The notes under the pieces were generated by a model. The model was not told where the DNA came from, did not search any database, and saw only the letters and a list, made by a program, of their open reading frames with translations. The translations under genes were made by a program, and so were the position numbers. From contig JANYJJ010000150.1 in NCBI GenBank assembly GCA_025358485.1, positions 1-64,000 on the forward strand: a DNA stretch of 64,000 nucleotides. The letters run 5' to 3'. Shown piece after piece: positions 19,503 to 30,779 of this stretch; position 1 is the stretch's first letter, and every line of letters begins with the position of its first letter. The stretch is from Burkholderiales bacterium (lineage in GTDB: Bacteria > Pseudomonadota > Gammaproteobacteria > Burkholderiales > Burkholderiaceae_C).

Positions 19503-21184
19503 GCGGTGGCCCTGCACATGGCGGCTTCCACGTCAGCCTTCGTGGGCGCTCGCCAACGCGCGCACACATGTTGATCAGGCCGCAGCAAGTAGGCGGTGCC
19601 GCTTCGTGCATCGTAGCGCTGAGCGGCGTGCCCCGATGCGTCCATGCTGGCGTCCACAGCAAGCACTTTCAACTTCAACGCAGCAGCCCACAAAGGCGCT
19701 TCGCCGAACACCAACAAAGTGAAATCTGCACCCAGTTCACGCAGCAACCACGTGCTGCGCCCGTCACAAAACAGGGGTGCATCCAAGGCCGGTGCGCCGG
19801 GCACCATGAGGCCGCTAAAGCTGTCGATGTGGGTGTCGCCGTCGGTGTGGGTATCGATGTCGATGTCAGCCGTGCTCAACGCCGATCCATGCAAAGTAGA
19901 TGGCACCGACAAGCGCCCGCTGTTCACCACGCGCCGCGCAAAGGGGTGCTTGCGCGACAAGGCCAACACGGCGTCGCGAAACAGTGCACTCGCCTGGCTT
20001 TTGGGCGTGATGAAGTCGGTGGCGCGGGTGCTGTTGAGGATGTTCTCGTCGGCGGCGTACTCGCGCTCAAAGGCGTAGCTGTCGAGCAGTTCAGCAGGCG
20101 ATTCGCCTTGCACCACGCGCGCCAATTTCCAACCCAAGTTGTCGGCATCTTGCACGCCGGAATTTGCCCCGCGCGCGCCGAAGGGCGACACGCCGTGCGC
20201 CGCGTCACCGGCAAACAAAACTCTGTCTTGCCTGAAACTTTGCATGCGCTGGCACGCAAAGGTATAGACGCTGGCCCAACCGATGGTGAAGCCCACCTCT
20301 GCGGCACCAATGCTGTCCAACAGCGCACGCACGCGAGGTGCGATGCGTTCTGGTTGCTTCTCGGCCTCGGGGTCGGCGTCCCAGCCCAATTGAAAATCGA
20401 TGCGCCACATGCTGTCGGCCTGCTTGTGCAGCAGCACGCTTTGCTTGGGGTGAAACGGCGGGTCAAACCAGAAGCGGCGTTCTTCGGGCAGGGCCACGTC
20501 CATGCGCACATCGGCGATTAAAAACCGGTCGCGAAACACGCGGCCTTCGGTTTCCAAACCCATCATGGCGCGCAGCGGCGAGCGTGAGCCGTCGCAGGCC
20601 ACCACGTAGTCCGCGTGCACTGCGTAAGGGCCGTCGGGCGTGGCGATCGTCAGCACCGTGTGGTCTGCGTGCTGGATCAACCCGGTGACGGTGTTGCACC
20701 AGCGAATGTCGATGAGCGGCAACTCCAACGCGCGCTCGATCAAGTAACCCTCAACGTAGTACTGCTGCAAGTTGATGAAGGCCGGCCGGGCTTGCGTGGG
20801 CTCGATTTGACTTTCGGGCAAAAGATTGAAGCTGTAGACCGCTTCGTCTTTGAAATAAACGCGCCCCACATTCCACGACACGCCTTTTCGCACCATGCGC
20901 GCGCCGCAACCCAAGCGGTCAAAAATTTCCAGCGTGCGCTTGGCAAAACAAATGGCGCGCGAGCCGCTGGACAGCTTGTGGTCGTTGTCGAGCAGCAGCA
21001 CCTTGACGCCGCGCTGCGCCATGTCGATGGCCAAGCTCAAACCCACAGGGCCTGCACCGACGATCACCACGGGGTGGCGTGTGGGTGACGCAGCGGTTTG
21101 ATCTGGCGAAGCTTGGTAGGCGAACTCCAAAGTCTGGTAATTCACCGGTGTGGTCTCGCCACATGCAGTGTCTCTTGTGCCCAT
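19496..21184 (-). CDS. FAD-dependent aromatic monooxygenase (PheA/TfdB/MhpA type)
   Basis: A 562-residue flavoprotein hydroxylase. The dinucleotide site VVIVGAGPVGLSLAIDMA is about residues 40-57, and the second FAD motif is GDAAHGVSPFGARGANSG (about 300-317). The C-terminal thioredoxin-like domain of phenol-hydroxylase relatives spans roughly 430-562. Such enzymes add one hydroxyl to an aromatic ring using NAD(P)H and O2. Its place beside hmgA suggests it makes homogentisate or feeds that route, for example from a hydroxyphenylacetate or hydroxybenzoate; the substrate is not readable here. ATG 21184 (MGTRDTACGE) is chosen; the frame extends upstream without a good start. Confidence 0.85.
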   Translation of the reverse strand: MGTRDTACGETTPVNYQTLEFAYQASPDQTAASPTRHPVVIVGAGPVGLSLAIDMAQRGVKVLLLDNDHKLSSGSRAICFAKRTLEIFDRLGCGARMVRKGVSWNVGRVYFKDEAVYSFNLLPESQIEPTQARPAFINLQQYYVEGYLIERALELPLIDIRWCNTVTGLIQHADHTVLTIATPDGPYAVHADYVVACDGSRSPLRAMMGLETEGRVFRDRFLIADVRMDVALPEERRFWFDPPFHPKQSVLLHKQADSMWRIDFQLGWDADPEAEKQPERIAPRVRALLDSIGAAEVGFTIGWASVYTFACQRMQSFRQDRVLFAGDAAHGVSPFGARGANSGVQDADNLGWKLARVVQGESPAELLDSYAFEREYAADENILNSTRATDFITPKSQASALFRDAVLALSRKHPFARRVVNSGRLSVPSTLHGSALSTADIDIDTHTDGDTHIDSFSGLMVPGAPALDAPLFCDGRSTWLLRELGADFTLLVFGEAPLWAAALKLKVLAVDASMDASGHAAQRYDARSGTAYLLRPDQHVCARWRAPTKADVEAAMCRATAC

Positions 21185-21204
21185 GGCATCCGCCTCTAGA
21201 TGAA

Positions 21205-22155
21205 TCAAGCTTCTAACGCCAGCCACATCGCCTTGTCGCGCTCGGCCGTCCAAATCCGCGGATCGGGGTGCTGCGTGGCTTCGTCCAGCGCACGCGTCAC
21301 ATCGAAAGGCATGCAGTGGTCGAATATCACCCAGTTGCCGTACTTGGGCTTCATCGCAGCGTGGGTGTCTTTGTAGATGTTGCGCAGGTCTTTGCCTGCG
21401 GCCGCACCGGCTTTGACGTTGGCGTAAAGGTCGCTGACAAAACTGCGCGTGCCGGCCAATCCGGCCTGCACCATGGCGGGCGTGGTCAGAGCTGCGCCGC
21501 GGCCGGGCACAAGGGCCACCGGCTCCATGGCAGCAATGTTGTCCAGCGTTTGCGGCCAGTCGCTGAAGTAGGCGTCCCCCGCGTAAGGCGTGGCGTCAAA
21601 CTCAACCAAGTCGCCGCTGAAAAGAATTTTTTGTTGTGGCAGCCAGACGATGGTGTCGCCCTTGGTGTGGCCGCGCCCCACCTGCATGAGCTTGACTTCC
21701 AGGCTGCCCAACCACAGCGTCATTTCGCCTTTGAAGGTGATGGTGGGCCAGGTCAGGCCGGGGATGGTTTCAACGGCTTGGAACAAACGCGGGAAGCGCT
21801 CAATTTCGCTTTTCATGTCTTGCGCGCCGCGCTCAACAATCAGGTCGCGTGTGTCTTGGCTGGCGATGATGTGCTGCGCTTGATATGCCGACGCGCCCAG
21901 CACGCGCACCGCGTGGTAGTGGCTCATCACCACGTACTTGATGGGTTTGTCGGTGACTTCGCGGATGCGCCGAATGACGTCTTGCGCCATCACCGGTGTG
22001 GCCTGCGTGTCGATCACCATCACCGCGTCATCGCCGATCACGATGCCGGTGTTGGGGTCGCCCTCGGCGGTGTAGGCATAGGCGTTGTCAGACAGCTTGG
22101 TGAAGCTGACCTTCTTCTCTTCAAGGTCTGCTTGCGATGCGAATGCTTTGCTCAT
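21205..22155 (-). CDS. MBL-fold metallo-hydrolase
   Basis: A 316-residue metallo-beta-lactamase-fold protein, first gene of the homogentisate operon. The usual HxHxDH metal motif reads HYHAVR here: both first histidines remain, but Asp and the last His are replaced. Downstream ligand positions look kept (His in GRGHTKGDT, Asp in LFSGDLVEF, His in IFDHCMPF). This may leave one metal site altered, or a different activity. The start ATG 22155 has GGAG 9 bases before it; an in-frame upstream ATG at 22176 is less likely. The substrate is unknown. Confidence 0.82.
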   Translation of the reverse strand: MSKAFASQADLEEKKVSFTKLSDNAYAYTAEGDPNTGIVIGDDAVMVIDTQATPVMAQDVIRRIREVTDKPIKYVVMSHYHAVRVLGASAYQAQHIIASQDTRDLIVERGAQDMKSEIERFPRLFQAVETIPGLTWPTITFKGEMTLWLGSLEVKLMQVGRGHTKGDTIVWLPQQKILFSGDLVEFDATPYAGDAYFSDWPQTLDNIAAMEPVALVPGRGAALTTPAMVQAGLAGTRSFVSDLYANVKAGAAAGKDLRNIYKDTHAAMKPKYGNWVIFDHCMPFDVTRALDEATQHPDPRIWTAERDKAMWLALEA

Positions 22156-22282
22156 GGCGGGCTCCGAGGGTGGCAAAAAATCTATGTGAACTGACGATTT
22201 TTCTTGGGCCGGAAGACTTGTCGCAGCTTCAAGCTATCGTTCGTCTATGTTTAACGCATTCAGCAAAGTGTAAACCTCAAAT

Positions 22283-23134
22283 ATGGCCACCGCACGCAAA
22301 TCAACACTCCTGAAGCCGTCAGCCAAGACTCTGCCCAAGTCGCCATCCGAAACAACACAGCGCGGAATACAAAGCGTGGAAGTGGGCGGCCAATTGCTGC
22401 TGGCGCTGGCGCATCACGGCCGACCCATGGCGCTGAAGGACTTGAGCGTCGCCGCCGCCATGGCCGCCGCCAAAGCACACCCTTATTTGGTGAGCTTCGG
22501 CAAGTTGGGCTTGATCGCGCAAGACGCCGGAACGGGCCGCTACGGATTGGGGCCGCTGGCCATGCAGCTCGGCCTCATCAGCCTTCAGCAATTTGACCCG
22601 GTGCGTTTGGCCACGCCGCTGATTGCCGAGCTGGCGCAAACCTTGGGACACACCGTGGGCATTGCGGTGTGGGGCAACCGCGGCCCCACCATGGTTCGCA
22701 TCGAAGAAGCACCGTCCGCCGTGCACGTCAACATGCGCCACGGCACGGTCATGAGCCTGCGCGGCACGGCGTCGGGTTTGCTGTTTGCGGCCCACCTGCC
22801 GCGCGATCAGGTGCTGGCTGCGCTGTCTGATGAGCGCTTCGCTGAGTCGCGCGCCAAAGGCAAATCGACCGGCGTCAAGCCGCGCGTCACTTTGGACGAC
22901 GCCATGCAAGCCGAGTTGACGCAAATCCGCGCACGCGGGCTCAGTCGCGTCAGCGGCAGCGCCGTTGCGGGTGTGAGCGCGATGGCCGCGCCCGTGTTCA
23001 CCGATGGCGGCAAGATGGTGCTGAGCCTGACGGCCATCGGCCCAGGCGCAATTTTTGATTCAACCTGGGACGGTGCGGTCGCCACCGCCTTGAAGCGCGC
23101 TGCGGCTTCGCTGTCTCGCCAGCTTGGAGCGTGA
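22283..23134 (+). CDS. IclR family transcriptional regulator
   Basis: A 283-residue regulator transcribed away from the homogentisate operon, so it probably controls that operon in response to an aromatic intermediate. Residues about 27-90 are a winged helix-turn-helix (SVEVGGQLLLALAHHGRPMALKDLS) and about 100-280 the IclR effector domain, with MRHGTVMSLRGTASG and a late VSAMAAPVF segment. The first 25 residues are basic and poorly conserved. The gap 22156-22282 holds both promoters; GTTTA and TAAAC arms 18 bases apart (about 22249-22275) are a weak operator candidate. Confidence 0.88.
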   Translation: MATARKSTLLKPSAKTLPKSPSETTQRGIQSVEVGGQLLLALAHHGRPMALKDLSVAAAMAAAKAHPYLVSFGKLGLIAQDAGTGRYGLGPLAMQLGLISLQQFDPVRLATPLIAELAQTLGHTVGIAVWGNRGPTMVRIEEAPSAVHVNMRHGTVMSLRGTASGLLFAAHLPRDQVLAALSDERFAESRAKGKSTGVKPRVTLDDAMQAELTQIRARGLSRVSGSAVAGVSAMAAPVFTDGGKMVLSLTAIGPGAIFDSTWDGAVATALKRAAASLSRQLGA

Positions 23135-23344
23135 CGCAGTTCACGCGCAACGCGCCTTGTGCCGCTAGCGATGTTCAAAATTGATTGTTTCCCCGTGAAT
23201 GCGGGGTGCAAGAACGCTGTGCAACTGGTTACTGTTGTTCTTCAGCGGTCAGACAGCCACACAAACACACTCGTGCGAAGGATTTGCCAGAGCCGCCGTA
23301 CCAACGCGCTGCCCAACGCAGCGTTTCAACCATCAGGAATTCAC

Positions 23345-24223
23345 ATGACGTTCAACACGAAATTCGCCTTTGCAAGCGCAACCCGCAAAACGTTCAAAAC
23401 TTGGGTCACCGCGGCAGCCATTTCCATCGCCGCGACCGGTGCCGCCCACGCCATCGACATCACTCCGAACCTGGCGCAAGCACCCACGGGCTGGACGACC
23501 GACCGCTACCAACCCGACAGTTTTGGAAACGTCGGCAGCTTTGCTGGCCGCACCGATGTGCTGGGCATTGGCATCAGCCCCGCTCAAGGTGCCGCCAACC
23601 GGCCGATTCCCGGAAACCCGGGAACAAGTTACTTGAGCGGTCAGTTTTACAACACGCAGGGCATGATCAAAGATGTTGTAGGTGGTATCGGCAGCACCAT
23701 ATCCGCCGACCTGTACATCGACAGGACTTGGGGTAAAGCGAGCAATGGCAATGTTCGTTCAGACTTGTGGGGCATCACGACAGACGGCACGCGAACTTCG
23801 CCAACAGACTCCGGTGCACACCGCAAGCAGTTACCGATCATTGGTTTTAGCAATTTTGGCGGTTCAAGTCGATTGCGTGCATGGGACGGCATCGGCGCAT
23901 TCGTCGACCTGAGCATTGCTGTGAACTACGACGCCTGGACGACACTGTCGATGACTTACACCGGCAGCGCGATTCAATATGCGGTCAACGGAATCAACGT
24001 GTACAGCTTCAACACAGACGCTGGCACGGTGGGCTTCTCCGATATTATTTTGCAGGCCTACAACTTCAACGACACCAGCTTGACTGGCGCCGTAGACGGA
24101 AGTTACACAGCCCATTGGACCAACACCGCGCCTGTGCCCGAGCCAGAAACCTACGCGCTCATGGCCATGGGTTTGCTGGCTGTGGCAGCCACTGCACGCA
24201 AACGCAAACGCAAGAGCGCGTGA
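23345..24223 (+). CDS. PEP-CTERM sorting domain protein
   Basis: A 292-residue exported protein. The N-terminal signal peptide ends about residue 36 (GAAHA). The body is a beta-rich, lectin-like domain (about 37-260), Gly/Asn/Ser-rich. The C-terminus is a textbook PEP-CTERM: VPEPETYALMAMGLLAVAA followed by an Arg/Lys cluster. Such proteins are cut and sorted by exosortase XrtA and usually go to extracellular polysaccharide matrices. No exosortase lies in the window. The start ATG 23345 follows AGGAATTCAC. The gap before it (23135-23344) shows no gene. Confidence 0.9.
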   Translation: MTFNTKFAFASATRKTFKTWVTAAAISIAATGAAHAIDITPNLAQAPTGWTTDRYQPDSFGNVGSFAGRTDVLGIGISPAQGAANRPIPGNPGTSYLSGQFYNTQGMIKDVVGGIGSTISADLYIDRTWGKASNGNVRSDLWGITTDGTRTSPTDSGAHRKQLPIIGFSNFGGSSRLRAWDGIGAFVDLSIAVNYDAWTTLSMTYTGSAIQYAVNGINVYSFNTDAGTVGFSDIILQAYNFNDTSLTGAVDGSYTAHWTNTAPVPEPETYALMAMGLLAVAATARKRKRKSA

Positions 24224-24254
24224 ACTGGCAAGACGCTTCACAGCGTCGATCGAC

Positions 24255-24285
24255 AAAAAGGCCGCTTGAGAGCGGCCTTTTTTTG
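24255..24285 (+). terminator. Rho-independent terminator
   Basis: Arms GGCCGCT (24260-24266) and AGCGGCC (24271-24277) are followed by a seven-T run. It serves the PEP-CTERM gene; the A run on its other side may also stop minus-strand transcripts from vapB. Confidence 0.88.
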
Positions 24286-24312
24286 CTCAAGGATTTACTC
24301 CCTCGGGTTGGT

Positions 24313-24396
24313 TTAACCATCCACCCAGTTTTCCAAATTCAAGCCCGCGAAAGCTTAGGAGTCGGCTAAGTTGTTGGTGTCGAGCATGAAGCGCAT
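24313..24396 (-). pseudogene. vapC: internally deleted vapC toxin remnant
   Basis: Only 28 codons remain. The frame starts MRFMLDTNN, the conserved PIN-domain N-terminus with the first catalytic Asp, reaches a TAA after 13 codons, and then continues in the same frame into AFAGLNLENWVDG, which resembles the usual VapC C-terminus. About 100 middle residues with the other acidic residues are missing. It begins 4 nt after the vapB stop, as in an intact vapBC operon. The toxin cannot be active. Confidence 0.72.
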
Positions 24397-24399
24397 GAT

Positions 24400-24687
24400 T
24401 CAGCGCGCAGCTTTTTTGCTTCCGGCGTCGGCTTTTTTTGATCCCGACTTGACACCCCAAGGACGTGGGCTTTGCTCATTGATAGCGCGCCCTTCAGACA
24501 TGAAGCCTTGAGGAAACGCCGCGAATGCGCGCAGCACGCCACCCAGGCTTTGCTGAGAAACGGCGCGTATCACCAAAGCCTCACTTTGGCGCACGACCTC
24601 AACATCGCGCAGGTCTGCGTCAAACGCCAGTTCTTTCGGAATGCGCACAGCTTGGGAGTTACCTCTTTTGAAAATGCGCGAAGGCAT
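24400..24687 (-). CDS. vapB: VapB-type antitoxin (AbrB/MazE-like)
   Basis: A 95-residue protein. Residues about 1-45 form a SpoVT/AbrB-type DNA-binding fold (MPSRIFKRGNSQAVRIPKEL), the rest a disordered, Lys/Ser-rich toxin-neutralising tail. In vapBC modules the antitoxin binds its own promoter and the toxin PIN domain. Here the toxin is a remnant, so the antitoxin stands alone. The tail (WGVKSGSKKADAGSKKAAR) is unusually basic. ATG 24687 is chosen because it starts the fold; the frame extends into the parE end (24756) without need. Confidence 0.82.
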   Translation of the reverse strand: MPSRIFKRGNSQAVRIPKELAFDADLRDVEVVRQSEALVIRAVSQQSLGGVLRAFAAFPQGFMSEGRAINEQSPRPWGVKSGSKKADAGSKKAAR

Positions 24688-24733
24688 TGGGCGGGACCTT
24701 GTGGTTGTAGATATGGTCTCAGCGGAGCAGTGG

Positions 24734-27663
<2,930 letters not shown>

Positions 27664-27852
27664 GCCGTTCTCCCGCGCTCAGACGCCTGGCGCACCGATC
27701 ATATTTTCAGCTCAACGCAGCGACTCGATTTGCTTGTGCAATGCCGGTGATCCGCATCGGCTTCGGGTTGGCAAGCGCGGCGAACACCGTCGCGGTTCAG
27801 GCGACTGGCACGAACCGAAGATCAGAGCGTGGGCGGGCGCGCCCGGACGACC

Positions 27853-29796
27853 TCAAAGCCCTCCCACCGTCAGCGACGTCGCGAAACGCGGCGCGGGCAG
27901 AAAGCCGATCACGCGCGCCTCTGTGCGCTCCTTGCCATCGGCACCGAAGAACAAGATGCCGGGCGGGCCGAACAGACCGTAGCGCTTGAGCAAGGCTTTG
28001 TCGTCGGTCGAATTGGCCGTCACGTCGGCCTGAAGGAGCAGTGCATTGGCCATTCGCGCGCGAATGGCCGGGTCGCTGAAGGTGAGGTGCTCCATTTCCT
28101 TGCACGAGACGCACCAGTCGGCATAAAAGTCGAGCATCACAGGGCGGCCTGCCGTCTTCAGCGCGAGATCGAGTTCGGCGACGTTGCGAACGCGCCGGAA
28201 GTCTGCACCGCGCGCTGCCACGGCTGTCCGCGCCTCGCCAGCGCGTGCGAGATGCTTCAACGGCTGCAACGGGTTGTCGCCACCCGACAGCGCACCCACC
28301 ACTTGCGTCGTGCCGAGCACCGCGAGAAACAGTGCCACGCCCTGCGAAAGGCGCTGACGGCCCGTGGCTGGCGAAGTCAGCCGATCAAACAATTTGAGGC
28401 AGGCCGCCCCGACCAGCAGGCCACCGCCGAGGATCAGCATCAGCGCCCAACCCGGCAGCACTGGCGAGACGATCCACAGCGCCACCCCCAGAAGCAGCAC
28501 GCCGAAGATCGACTTCACGCCTTCCATCCAGCGACCAGCGCGCGGCAGCAACGAGCCAGCCGACAGGCCGACCAGCAGCAGCGGCACGCTCATGCCCATG
28601 GCGAGGCTGAACAGCGCCAAGCCGCCGATCAACACGTTCTTGGTCTGGCTGATGAACACCAGCGCCCCGGCCAGCGGCGCCGCCACACACGGGCCGACGA
28701 TCAGCGCCGACAAGCCGCCCATCAGAAACACGCCAGCGAACTTGCCGCCGGGCAGACGGTTCGAGGTCGCCGCCACCCGGCTCTGAATGAAGCTGGGCAT
28801 CTGAAGCTCGAAAACACCGAACATCGACAACGACAAGGTCGCAAGCATCAACGCGAAAGCGCCCAAAACCCAAGGATTTTGCAGCGCTGCGGCGAGGCCT
28901 TCGCCGAGCAGACCAGCGAAGACGCCGAACGCGGTGTAGACCAAGGCCATGCCGAGTGAATATGCCAGCGCCATCGAGAACCCGCGCATCCGGGACACCG
29001 GCGCGCCCTGGCCGACGATGATCGACGACAGGATAGGCACCATCGGCAGCACACACGGTGTGAACGCAAGCAAAAGCCCTGCGACGAGGAAGACCCCGGC
29101 AATCGTCAGCAGGCTGCCAGACTTGAGCGCCGATTCGACGCGAGCCGTCTCCGAGATCGGCGAAGCAGAAGTAGCGGCCGATGTGGGCGCGGCCGCAACC
29201 GCTGCCGCTGTCACCGATGTCGCCGACGTCATAGGTGTCGCAAGTATTCCGCCGTCGTCAGGTTTCCAGGTCGCCTCGGCCAAGCCGCCACCGTCGCGGA
29301 TGCGGGTCATGATGAAGGCTGTTTGCGGCGGATAGCACAAGCCCTTGTCGGCGCAACCTTGATAAGTCAGGCGCACGCGGAACTCGCTTCTGGCACTGGC
29401 GCTGGCGATGGCGATTGGCAGCAAAATTTTCACCGCACCTTCGAGAACCTCTTCATTCTTCGAGAAGTTGGTGTCGTAAACGGTGCGACCCGTCGGCATC
29501 ACCACGGTGCCCAACTTGGCAGCGTCGCCATCGATTTCAGCGCTGATCCGGTCTCGGTAGAGGTGATAGTCGGGAGCGACATCGAGTCGCACCTCAAGGG
29601 CTTGGTCGCCGACCACGCGGACACTGCCGCGAAATGCCTGAGCCGGATCGAGGAAGTCAGCGTCGGCGGCCGCGACGGGCATCGGGGCGAAACACAGCGC
29701 TGCGAACAGGGCGGCGACTACAGCAGCGCACACGGCGGCGCGCAAGTTGACGCACAAGTTGAGACACAAGCGCTGCATCCACGTAAAACTCGTCAT
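27853..29796 (-). CDS. dsbD: DsbD-type thiol:disulfide interchange protein
   Basis: A 647-residue inner-membrane reductant transporter. After a signal peptide (ending about residue 44), the periplasmic alpha domain (about 50-190) carries the redox pair in GCADKGLCYPP. Eight or so transmembrane segments (about 235-490) include GVFLVAGLLLAFTPCVLPM, with the central Cys of DsbD. The C-terminal gamma thioredoxin domain has DFYADWCVSCKEM. It carries electrons from cytoplasmic thioredoxin to periplasmic partners such as TlpA/ResA-like proteins. ATG 29796 overlaps the ApbE stop (ATGA), so it belongs to the accessory operon and is probably its reductant source. Confidence 0.93.
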   Translation of the reverse strand: MTSFTWMQRLCLNLCVNLRAAVCAAVVAALFAALCFAPMPVAAADADFLDPAQAFRGSVRVVGDQALEVRLDVAPDYHLYRDRISAEIDGDAAKLGTVVMPTGRTVYDTNFSKNEEVLEGAVKILLPIAIASASARSEFRVRLTYQGCADKGLCYPPQTAFIMTRIRDGGGLAEATWKPDDGGILATPMTSATSVTAAAVAAAPTSAATSASPISETARVESALKSGSLLTIAGVFLVAGLLLAFTPCVLPMVPILSSIIVGQGAPVSRMRGFSMALAYSLGMALVYTAFGVFAGLLGEGLAAALQNPWVLGAFALMLATLSLSMFGVFELQMPSFIQSRVAATSNRLPGGKFAGVFLMGGLSALIVGPCVAAPLAGALVFISQTKNVLIGGLALFSLAMGMSVPLLLVGLSAGSLLPRAGRWMEGVKSIFGVLLLGVALWIVSPVLPGWALMLILGGGLLVGAACLKLFDRLTSPATGRQRLSQGVALFLAVLGTTQVVGALSGGDNPLQPLKHLARAGEARTAVAARGADFRRVRNVAELDLALKTAGRPVMLDFYADWCVSCKEMEHLTFSDPAIRARMANALLLQADVTANSTDDKALLKRYGLFGPPGILFFGADGKERTEARVIGFLPAPRFATSLTVGGL

Positions 29797-30722
29797 GGGT
29801 TGGCTCCGAAAACAAAAGGCCCTTCATCTGAAGGCCCGGATTGATGATGACGCAGCGAGGTGTCCACCGCGAGCCAGGTCGCGCCTTGGGTGGACAGGAA
29901 GTCGAGCGCACGCGAGCCCTTGAGCATCGCAATCGTGCTGAGCGCACCGGCCGCCACGCAGGCGGGTGCGGTGACACTGATCGACGCCCACGACTCGACC
30001 GGCCAGCCCGTGCGCGGGTCGAGGATGTGGCAGTAGCGCCGACCTTCGTGCTCGAAAAAGCGCTCGTAGTCGCCGCTCGTGGCCAGCGCTCCGGCCACCA
30101 TGTCAACGGCGGCAATCGTGTCGCCGACATCACGCGGGTGCTGGATGCCGAAGCGCCAAGGCCGACCGTCGGTTCGCGGCCCGAGCACGCGAATGTCCCC
30201 GCCCAAATTGATGAAGCCATGGCGCTGACCGCTGGCCGCGAGCACTGCCATCGCCCGATCAGCGGCGTACTCCTTGCCGAAGCCGCCGAAGTCAATCTCC
30301 ATGCCTGTGCGGGTCAACTCGATGCTCGAACCCTGCCTTCGCACATGGCCCCAGCCGATCAGCGGCAACACGGCTGCCAGGTGCTCGGGATCGGGAGGAC
30401 TCCCCGACTTGAAATCCCAGACGCGTCGCAACACGCCCGAGGTGATGTCGAACAGGCCGTCGCTGAGCGAGTGCAGCTGACCTGCGAAGTCCAGAAGCGA
30501 CGCGGTTTCGTCGTCGACCGGCACCGGCTCACCGCACCCCGCCGCCGCGTTGATCCGCGACACGATGCTGTCGGCTCGGTAGCGCGAGTACTTGTGTTCG
30601 ATGCGGTGGACTTCGTCGATGGCGGCTTGCGCGGCAGCAGCGAGCATCGGCTCGTCGTCGCCCTCCAGACGAATTTCGCAGACGCTCGACATGGCCGAGA
30701 ACGAAAACCCGTATGAATCCAT
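29793..30722 (-). CDS. apbE: ApbE-type FAD:protein FMN transferase
   Basis: A 309-residue enzyme that transfers FMN from FAD to a Thr or Ser of exported proteins (motif D-x-x-S-G-A-T/S). Family features: RYRADSIVSRINAAAG near the N-terminus, IDFGGFGKEYAADRA, INLGGDIRVLGPR and HILDPRTGWPVES with the Mg/FAD residues. ATG 30722 is used; an in-frame ATG at 30776 lies 4 nt after the DUF3570 stop and would add 18 residues, so the start is uncertain. There is no clear lipobox or Tat signal. It sits directly downstream of a DUF3570 gene with two SGAT motifs, its best candidate target in the window. Confidence 0.92.
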   Translation of the reverse strand: MDSYGFSFSAMSSVCEIRLEGDDEPMLAAAAQAAIDEVHRIEHKYSRYRADSIVSRINAAAGCGEPVPVDDETASLLDFAGQLHSLSDGLFDITSGVLRRVWDFKSGSPPDPEHLAAVLPLIGWGHVRRQGSSIELTRTGMEIDFGGFGKEYAADRAMAVLAASGQRHGFINLGGDIRVLGPRTDGRPWRFGIQHPRDVGDTIAAVDMVAGALATSGDYERFFEHEGRRYCHILDPRTGWPVESWASISVTAPACVAAGALSTIAMLKGSRALDFLSTQGATWLAVDTSLRHHQSGPSDEGPFVFGANP

Positions 30723-30779
30723 GGTGGCGATGTTGCTCCGACCGGAACAGCCAAGCAGCGCGTCGGCAAGGTGCATTCT

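Noticed and set aside
19568..20521. 317-codon plus-strand frame
   Set aside because: It lies opposite the FAD monooxygenase, whose motifs are complete; no recognised protein.
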